From Aalborgiella sp040079635 (GTDB lineage Bacteria > Pseudomonadota > Gammaproteobacteria > Burkholderiales > Burkholderiaceae_C): 64,000 nt of DNA. This document shows, piece by piece, positions 58,650-64,000 of the stretch (position 1 is its first letter; each line of letters opens with the position of its first letter). The stretch covers positions 1 to 64,000 of the forward strand of contig JBEBJY010000008.1 in the NCBI GenBank assembly GCA_040079635.1, given 5' to 3'. A model generated the notes under the pieces. It saw only the letters and a program-made list of their open reading frames with translations, was not told where the DNA came from and did no database searches. Both the position numbers and the translations under genes were made by a program.

Positions 58650-59312
58650 ATGCGGATCGATCTAGACTTTTTGGCCATTTTGAGCCAGTGGCCGCTGTTA
58701 CTGAAAGGCGTGGCTTGGACGCTGGCCTTGACCACCATCTCCGCCACCATTGGCGTGGTGGTGGGCGTGGCGTGTGCTTGGTCCCGCGCCAGTGGCCCGA
58801 CTTGGTTGAAGTGGGTGGTGGGCACCTATGTGGAGCTGATCCGCAACACGCCGTTCATCGTGCAATTGTTCTTCATCTACTTTGGTTTGCCGGCGGCGGG
58901 GGTGAAGCTGTCGGCAGAAACAGCATCGGTGATCGCCATGATGGTGAATCTGGGCGCGTATGCCACCGAGATCATCCGTGCAGGTATCGAGGCCACTCCT
59001 AAAGGACAGATCGAGGCGGCGATGAGTTTGGCTTTGAACCGCATGCAAACCTTCACCCGTGTGGTGTTGCCACCTGCGCTTAAAAAGGTCTGGCCTGCGC
59101 TAGTGAGCCAGATCATCATTGTGATGCTGGGCTCGGCGGTATGCGGGCAAATCTCTACTGAAGAACTCAGCTACGCCGCGAACTTGATCCAAAGCCGCAA
59201 CTTCCGCGCGTTTGAGGCTTTCATCATCGCCACGCTGATTTATCTGGCATTGTCCATGGCTGTGCGCAAATTGCTCAACTGGCTGGGCCCGCGTTTCTTG
59301 TGGGGGCGCTAG
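58650..59312 (+). CDS. Amino-acid ABC transporter permease 1
   Basis: A 220-residue HisMQ-type inner-membrane permease. ELIRNTPFIVQLFFIYFGLP is the family signature and QIEAAMSLALNRMQTFTRVV the EAA loop. About five spans. It starts 46 bp after the binding protein gene. Confidence 0.92.
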   Translation: MRIDLDFLAILSQWPLLLKGVAWTLALTTISATIGVVVGVACAWSRASGPTWLKWVVGTYVELIRNTPFIVQLFFIYFGLPAAGVKLSAETASVIAMMVNLGAYATEIIRAGIEATPKGQIEAAMSLALNRMQTFTRVVLPPALKKVWPALVSQIIIVMLGSAVCGQISTEELSYAANLIQSRNFRAFEAFIIATLIYLALSMAVRKLLNWLGPRFLWGR

Positions 59313-59325
59313 AGAGCGAATTGAC

Positions 59326-59973
59326 ATGGTAGATTTTTCAATCTGGGATATTTTTCGCAACCTGCTACTGGCAGGTCGCTGGACTGTGGCTTTGTCGCTC
59401 ATTGCTTTCATCGGCGGTGGTCTTGTCGGTTTGGCTTTGTTGGTGCTGCGCCTGACCAAGCTGCCGATAGCCGATAAGCTGGTGGGCGGTTACGTGCAGT
59501 TGTTCCAGGGTACACCTTTGTTGATGCAATTATTTTTGTCGTATTTTGGCATTGCCCTGTTTGGCATCAACACCTCCGCTTGGGTGGCGGCTGCGGTGGC
59601 GTTGACCTTGTACACCAGCGCTTTTTTGACTGAAATTTGGCGCGGCTGTGTCAATTCGATTCCCAAAGGGCAGTGGGAAGCCGCCGAGAGTTTGGCGCTT
59701 AATTTTGGTGAGCAGCTGCGCTATGTGGTGCTGCCGCAAGCCGTCAAAATTGCCGTGCCTCCCACGGTCGGATTTTTGGTGCAGGTCATCAAAGGCACGG
59801 CGTTGGCGTCGGTGATCGGCTTTGTGGAGTTGACCAAGGCCGGCACGATGATCACCAATGCCACCTTCAAACCCTTTTTGGTCTATAGCTGTTTGGCGCT
59901 GATGTATTTTGCGCTGTGTTTTCCTGTGTCGCTGCTGGCGCGCAGGCTTGAGAGGAAGTTAAATCGTGGCTAA
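59326..59973 (+). CDS. Amino-acid ABC transporter permease 2
   Basis: A 215-residue HisMQ-type permease. YVQLFQGTPLLMQLFLSYFG and the EAA loop QWEAAESLALNFGEQLRYVV are clear. It forms the membrane heterodimer with permease 1, 13 bp upstream, and overlaps the ATPase start by 8 bp. Confidence 0.92.
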   Translation: MVDFSIWDIFRNLLLAGRWTVALSLIAFIGGGLVGLALLVLRLTKLPIADKLVGGYVQLFQGTPLLMQLFLSYFGIALFGINTSAWVAAAVALTLYTSAFLTEIWRGCVNSIPKGQWEAAESLALNFGEQLRYVVLPQAVKIAVPPTVGFLVQVIKGTALASVIGFVELTKAGTMITNATFKPFLVYSCLALMYFALCFPVSLLARRLERKLNRG

Positions 59974-60739
59974 CACTATCACTGACAATATCACCGACGG
60001 CTCAAAAAATCTGATCGAAATCAGCCAATTGCGTAAAAGCTTTGGCATCAACGAGGTACTCAAAGGCATTGACTTGCAAGTGCAAGCTGGTGAGGTGATC
60101 GCCATCATCGGCAAAAGCGGCTCGGGTAAAAGTACGCTGTTGCGCTGTATCAATGGTTTGGAGGTGTTTCAAAGCGGTCACCTGACGGTAGACGGCAAAC
60201 CTTTGTTGCATGAAAATGCACTAGCCATGCGCGAATTGCGCCAGCGTGTAGGCATGATTTTTCAAAGCTTTAACCTGTTCCCGCATCTCACTGTGGGCAA
60301 AAACGTGATGCTGGCACCCAAGTTGGTAAAGTTAACTGATTCTGTAGCCGGCGAGGCGCAAGCGCGCAAGTTACTGGAACGTGTGGGTTTGGCGGAAAAA
60401 TACGACGCCTATCCCGATCAGCTCTCAGGCGGGCAACAACAGCGTGTCGCCATTGCACGCGCCTTGGCCATGGAGCCAGCGGTATTGCTGTGTGACGAGA
60501 TCACATCTGCACTCGACCCCGAGCTCGTGGGAGAAGTGCTGCGCGTGGTGGAAAGTCTTGCTGACGAAGGCATGACCTTGCTGATGGTGACCCACGAGAT
60601 GAGTTTTGCCCGCAAAGTGAGCGACCGTGTCATCTTCATGCACCAAGGCTGCGTGCACGAGATGGGACCTCCGCAAGAGCTGTTTTCGAACCCTAAAACG
60701 CCCGAATTGCAGCAGTTCTTGGCGACTTTGAACGATTAA
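59966..60739 (+). CDS. Amino-acid ABC transporter ATP-binding protein (GlnQ type)
   Basis: A 257-residue ATPase with GTG start overlapping permease 2. Walker A GKSGSGKST (about residues 51-59), signature LSGGQQQRVAIARALA, Walker B VLLCDEITSALDPELV and the switch VTHEMSFARK are all present. Its stop codon lies inside a perfect hairpin shared with the convergent M20 gene. Confidence 0.94.
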   Translation: MANTITDNITDGSKNLIEISQLRKSFGINEVLKGIDLQVQAGEVIAIIGKSGSGKSTLLRCINGLEVFQSGHLTVDGKPLLHENALAMRELRQRVGMIFQSFNLFPHLTVGKNVMLAPKLVKLTDSVAGEAQARKLLERVGLAEKYDAYPDQLSGGQQQRVAIARALAMEPAVLLCDEITSALDPELVGEVLRVVESLADEGMTLLMVTHEMSFARKVSDRVIFMHQGCVHEMGPPQELFSNPKTPELQQFLATLND

Positions 60740-60755
60740 ACCGCTGGCGGTTTAA
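60736..60755. terminator. Hairpin TTAAACCGC/GCGGTTTAA spanning two convergent stop codons
   Basis: Nine-base perfect arms (60736-60744 and 60747-60755) with a two-base centre contain the TAA of the ATPase (60737-60739) and of the M20 gene (60752-60754). There is no long T-run, so it may work as a weak terminator or mRNA end protector in both directions. Confidence 0.5.
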
Positions 60756-61975
60756 CCTAACAAGTCGCTCAGGCTGCGTGCAATCACTTTGGTTGCACGG
60801 CGCAAGTCTTCAAGGTTCAAATGTTCGTCTGCACGCTTGGCGTTTGATTCCAACACCGTGCGTGGGCCTGCACCATAGATCACGCCAGGTATGCCGGCTT
60901 CGCAAAACAAGCGTACATCGGTGTACAGCGGTGTGCCTAAAGCAGGAATGGGTTCACCGAAAACGGTTTGACCGTGTTTTTGAATGGCGTCTACCAAGGG
61001 TTTGTTCCCAGCCAAAGGCTGCAGAGCGTTAGCCAAAAGCATGCGTTTGACCTCGACAGTGATACCCGCTGTTTGAGCGGCTGTGTCAGCGATGATTTTT
61101 CGTAGCGTAGCTTCTACTTCAGCTGGGTTTTCTTCAGGAATCATACGGCGGTCTAGTTTGAAGCTCACGCGTCCGGGGACGACATTGGTGTTGGTGCCGC
61201 CTTCAATCATCCCCACATTAAGGTAAGGGTGGGTGATGCCTTCAACTTTGGAGCTGATCTGTTTGTACAGCGTGTTTTGTGCGTACAAAGCGCTTAAGAT
61301 GCGCACAGCTGCTTGCATGGCATCAACTCCTGAATCGGGAATGGCTGCATGCGCCATTTTTCCGTGAACAGTCACCTCCATCTGCAGGCAGCCGTTATGC
61401 GCGGTGATGACCTGGTAGCTAAAGCCAGCTGCAATCATCAAATCAGGGTGGATAATTTTGTGTTTGAGCAACCAGGCCGGGCCGACTTCTCCGCCAAATT
61501 CTTCGTCGTAGGTGAACAACAATTCAACGCTGCCTGTTGTTGGCTTGGCGACAGCTTCTAGTGCTCGAACAGCAAATGCGTAAGTGGAAAAATCACACTT
61601 ACTGACTGCTGCTGCACGGCCATAAATCTTGCCGTTTTCAATTTCTCCACCATAAGGGTCATGCGTCCAGCCTTCGCCGGGGGGCACCACATCACCGTGG
61701 GCATTGAGTAGCACCGTTTTACCAACGCCATACTTGCGACGCACGATCAAATTGGTGATGGACTGCAAACCGGCGGCTTGAACTTCTGCTGCTGGCACAG
61801 CATGTTTCTCAGCTTCAAAGCCAAATCCTTGCAGCAGTTCAGCCGCGCGCTCGGCATGTGGCGCGTTGTTACCGGGCGGGGTGTCTGTGGGTACTTGTAT
61901 TAGTGCCTGTAAAAATCTGACTTGCTCGTCAAAGTGAGCGTCAATCCAAGCGTCTAGATGGTCGTAAGTAGTCAT
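60752..61975 (-). CDS. M20-family amidohydrolase/deacetylase (ArgE/DapE-like)
   Basis: A 407-residue metallohydrolase. LLNAHGDVVPPGEGW gives the first metal His and Asp, YDEEFGGEVGP the catalytic Glu and a metal ligand, and a lid domain follows (TVHGKMAHAAIPDSG). The sequence is of the ArgE/DapE type, but the context (puuE, uraD-allC) suggests a carbamoyl- or ureido-compound, such as a purine or pyrimidine breakdown product. The true substrate is not readable from the sequence. Confidence 0.85.
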   Translation of the reverse strand: MTTYDHLDAWIDAHFDEQVRFLQALIQVPTDTPPGNNAPHAERAAELLQGFGFEAEKHAVPAAEVQAAGLQSITNLIVRRKYGVGKTVLLNAHGDVVPPGEGWTHDPYGGEIENGKIYGRAAAVSKCDFSTYAFAVRALEAVAKPTTGSVELLFTYDEEFGGEVGPAWLLKHKIIHPDLMIAAGFSYQVITAHNGCLQMEVTVHGKMAHAAIPDSGVDAMQAAVRILSALYAQNTLYKQISSKVEGITHPYLNVGMIEGGTNTNVVPGRVSFKLDRRMIPEENPAEVEATLRKIIADTAAQTAGITVEVKRMLLANALQPLAGNKPLVDAIQKHGQTVFGEPIPALGTPLYTDVRLFCEAGIPGVIYGAGPRTVLESNAKRADEHLNLEDLRRATKVIARSLSDLLG

Positions 61976-61997
61976 AAGAAGAAAAGGCTGGTAAATA

Positions 61998-63773
61998 TCA
62001 AAATTCGGTGGATAACTGGTTGAGTAATTGGGTGAACGCGTCTACTGCGAGTTGCATATCGTCGTTGGTGCTTGATTCAAGCGGGTTGTGGCTGATGCCT
62101 GAATTTTCTCCGCGTACAAAGAGCATAGCTTGAGGCATCATTTCGTGGAGTTTCATAGCATCATGACCTGCTCCGCTAGGCATGCGATGCAGAGGTATTC
62201 CCAAGCTGTCTACAGCTCGTTCCCAGCGCTGTTGCCAAGCGGGCGCACTTGGGGCCGCCGCAGCACGCATGGTTTCTTCAAGTGTGAATCCGACTTGACG
62301 GCGCTCGCAAATGGCTTTGAAGTGGGCTAGGACGTCGTTGACCATGGCATCGCGCTGTGCATTGGTCGGTGCACGCATGTCTAATGTGAATTGGCATCGC
62401 CCAGGCACAACATTGGTCGAACCGTTCGGCACCAGAAGCTGCCCGACCGTGGCCACCGAGTCACCGTCTTGCGCCGCACGCTGTTCTGCAAACAAGATCA
62501 GCTCGGCGACAGCGGCGGCTGCGTCCGCGCGCCTGTTCATGGGCGTGGTGCCCGCATGGCAGGCCGTGCCAATCGCCTCGCAGGCGTAGCGCACGCTGCC
62601 GTTGATGGAAGTGACGATGCCTAACGGAATATTGAGCTCATTGAGCACAGGTCCTTGCTCAATATGCACTTCAACAAAACCCAGGTAATCTTCAGCCTGC
62701 CGTTTGATTTTGGGTATGTCATCCACACATAAACCGGCATGCTGCATGGCTTGTCGCATGGTGATGCCGTCGGCATCCTGCTGGTCTAACCAAGTTGGGT
62801 CAAATTGACCGATCAACGCGCCAGAGCCTAGAAAAGTTGCTTTGTAGCGCTGACCTTCTTCTTCAGCAAAACCAACCACCTCAATATGAAAGGGCAATCG
62901 ATTGTTTTGTCGTTTCAACTCACGTACGCAGGCCATGGGTACAAAAATACCCAAACGACCATCGTACTTGCCGCCATTGCGCACGGTGTCGTAGTGGCTG
63001 CCGGTGAGCAATGTTTTCGCAGTAGTATTTGTTGCGTGATAGCGCCCCACCACATTACCTACCGCGTCGATGCTGACCTCGTCAAACCCACAATCGTGCA
63101 TCCAATGCGAAATACGCTGCGCACAAGCGCGGTGAGCATCAGTTAGGTAGGTTACGGTCAATTGCCCCAACTCTGCATAGCCAGTATCCGTATGGGCACT
63201 CAGTTTTTCTTGCCAGTCCCATACGTCGTTACCCAAGGTGGGAACAATGCCAAACTTGTCATTCAAACGAATTTCGGCGATACGGTGAATCTGTCGCAAG
63301 CACTCTTGAAGCTCAAATTGTGGGTGGTTGTGCAGGCGGCGCTCAAACGTTTGCAAGATGGCGGATTTGGATAAGCCTACTCCACGCGCGCCACGCACGG
63401 CCAAAATAAACGGAAAGCCGAACTTGGCTTGATAGGCGGCATTGAGCTCTGCAATCTTGGCCAGTTCGTTTGGCGTGCATTGGGTTAAACCAGCTTTAGA
63501 TTGCTCGTTGGTCGATTCTGCCGTGAGCGTTTGGCTTTGCATGGCTTTACCCGCTAGCTCGGGATGCGCGCGTATTAAGCCTTTTTGAGCGTCCAGACCT
63601 GCTGCTTCCAGTACCTGTACCAAGCTGTATTTCAGATGCGTCAGGGAGCGAAAAGGGCGTTGTGACAAAGCTTGCGCGCCTATCCAAGGCGAGTGTTCAT
63701 ACACGCCATCCAACATCTGCGCGGCTTCGGCAGATGATGCTTTGTTGAGTGCTTGCAGAGTTAAAGTCGTCAT
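61998..63773 (-). CDS. Fused OHCU decarboxylase - allantoate amidohydrolase
   Basis: A 591-residue bifunctional protein. Residues about 1-165 are a UraD-type decarboxylase (IRAHPELAGKAM with the catalytic His; AAYQAKFGFPFILAVRG), which makes S-allantoin. Residues about 170-590 are an AllC-type M20 hydrolase (TGSHYDTVRNGGKYDGRLGI, FAEEEGQRY, HIEQGPVLN, PSGAGHDAM), which opens allantoate to ureidoglycine/ureidoglycolate. The start is taken at ATG 63773 (MTTLTLQ); a GTG at 63797 overlaps the puuE stop codon (GTGA) and is possible. The fusion physically joins two non-consecutive steps, with PuuE acting in between. Confidence 0.93.
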   Translation of the reverse strand: MTTLTLQALNKASSAEAAQMLDGVYEHSPWIGAQALSQRPFRSLTHLKYSLVQVLEAAGLDAQKGLIRAHPELAGKAMQSQTLTAESTNEQSKAGLTQCTPNELAKIAELNAAYQAKFGFPFILAVRGARGVGLSKSAILQTFERRLHNHPQFELQECLRQIHRIAEIRLNDKFGIVPTLGNDVWDWQEKLSAHTDTGYAELGQLTVTYLTDAHRACAQRISHWMHDCGFDEVSIDAVGNVVGRYHATNTTAKTLLTGSHYDTVRNGGKYDGRLGIFVPMACVRELKRQNNRLPFHIEVVGFAEEEGQRYKATFLGSGALIGQFDPTWLDQQDADGITMRQAMQHAGLCVDDIPKIKRQAEDYLGFVEVHIEQGPVLNELNIPLGIVTSINGSVRYACEAIGTACHAGTTPMNRRADAAAAVAELILFAEQRAAQDGDSVATVGQLLVPNGSTNVVPGRCQFTLDMRAPTNAQRDAMVNDVLAHFKAICERRQVGFTLEETMRAAAAPSAPAWQQRWERAVDSLGIPLHRMPSGAGHDAMKLHEMMPQAMLFVRGENSGISHNPLESSTNDDMQLAVDAFTQLLNQLSTEF

Positions 63774-63793
63774 GGCTATTGTTCTGGTTAGGG

Positions 63794-64000
63794 TCACGCT
63801 TTAGGCTTGAACGGATGAATTTGTTTCCAATGCCGCGCAATATCCAGACGTCGACAAATCCACACATGGTTGTGCGCTTGCACATAGTCCAAAAACTTCT
63901 GTAGAGACTTCATGCGCCCAGGTCGCCCCAGCAGGCGGCAATGCATGCCGATGCTCATCATCTTGGGTGCATTCAAACCTTGGGGGTCGCCTTCGGCATA
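63794..64000 (-). CDS. puuE: Allantoinase PuuE, C-terminal part (cut by the window edge)
   Basis: Only the last 68 residues lie in the window (from YAEGDPQGLNAPKMMS to the TGA). KMMSIGMHCRLLGRPGRM, then LQKFLDYVQAHNHVWICRRL match the C-terminus of polysaccharide-deacetylase-fold allantoinases, which hydrolyse allantoin to allantoate. Its stop codon touches the possible GTG start of the fusion gene. The gene begins beyond 64000. Confidence 0.9.
   Translation of the reverse strand, partial: YAEGDPQGLNAPKMMSIGMHCRLLGRPGRMKSLQKFLDYVQAHNHVWICRRLDIARHWKQIHPFKPKA

Noticed and set aside
60340..60360. TGTAGCCGGCGAGGC in the amino-acid ABC ATPase gene, like the repeat core.
   Set aside because: The match is limited to about eight bases around GCCGGC, and no hairpin part follows.
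1..64000. CRISPR arrays, prophage, tRNA and rRNA genes or an intact transposase.
   Set aside because: None was recognised on reading both strands; the repeats found are dispersed single copies and not arrays.

Overview
The window looks like chromosomal DNA of a betaproteobacterium of the order Burkholderiales, most likely a Comamonadaceae member. The assignment rests on recognised protein sequences and gene order: GntR regulator / sdhCDAB-sdhE-gltA divergent from mdh / acnB, leuC-entericidin-leuD-leuB, a DUF3579 gene next to argD-argF, and an etfBA / acyl-CoA dehydrogenase block. No rRNA, tRNA, CRISPR array, prophage or intact insertion sequence was seen. Genes are tightly packed and nearly all appear intact.

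Layout. 1-363: no recognised gene. 364-3851 (minus): leucine biosynthesis genes leuC, leuD and leuB, with a tiny entericidin-type lipoprotein gene between leuC and leuD. 3994-9142 (minus): citrate synthase and the succinate dehydrogenase operon. 9366-10211: a GntR/UTRA regulator divergent from malate dehydrogenase, a malyl-CoA/citrate lyase-like protein and aconitase B (10345-15150). 15283-25747: a sugar-acid catabolic island (IlvD/Edd dehydratase, 2-hydroxyacid dehydrogenase, FadR-type regulator, four-gene carbohydrate ABC transporter, SDR, L-idonate-type dehydrogenase, cupin). 25854-27515: ettA. 27680-32751 (minus): copper/metal handling (DsbA-like, CDF transporter, small Cys protein, TolC-like, Tat multicopper oxidase, cupredoxin, CusF-like). 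32788-36954: Bug-type binding protein, acyl-CoA ligase, and a D-amino-acid dehydrogenase behind a tandem glycine riboswitch. 37392-38549: a serine hydrolase. 38642-44277: a Type III restriction-modification locus with a divergent HTH gene and a palindromic operator candidate. 44284-48175: MDR oxidoreductase, argF, argD, DUF3579. 48330-52961: etfBA, acyl-CoA dehydrogenase, nitronate monooxygenase. 52974-55985 (minus): GbsR/MarR-type regulator and a cyanide-insensitive-type bd oxidase. 56259-57557: a Y-family DNA polymerase behind a LexA-box-like site. 57794-64000: a polar amino-acid-type ABC transporter convergent with a purine/allantoin catabolic operon (puuE, fused uraD-allC, M20 hydrolase).

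The feature that ties the window together is a dispersed, roughly 48-bp, half-palindromic repeat: a GCTAT...ATAGC hairpin followed by GGCAATAAATACGCCGGC. I count nine intergenic copies and up to five copies inside coding sequences. The coding copies are read in fixed frames, so two unrelated enzymes (a lyase-like protein and EtfA) share an LAGVN-type peptide, and a small Cys protein and a signal peptide share an IAxQxxN peptide. A second, unrelated repeat type occurs twice, inverted, inside the Type III methyltransferase gene. All calls were made by reading the sequence; no database search or computation was run.
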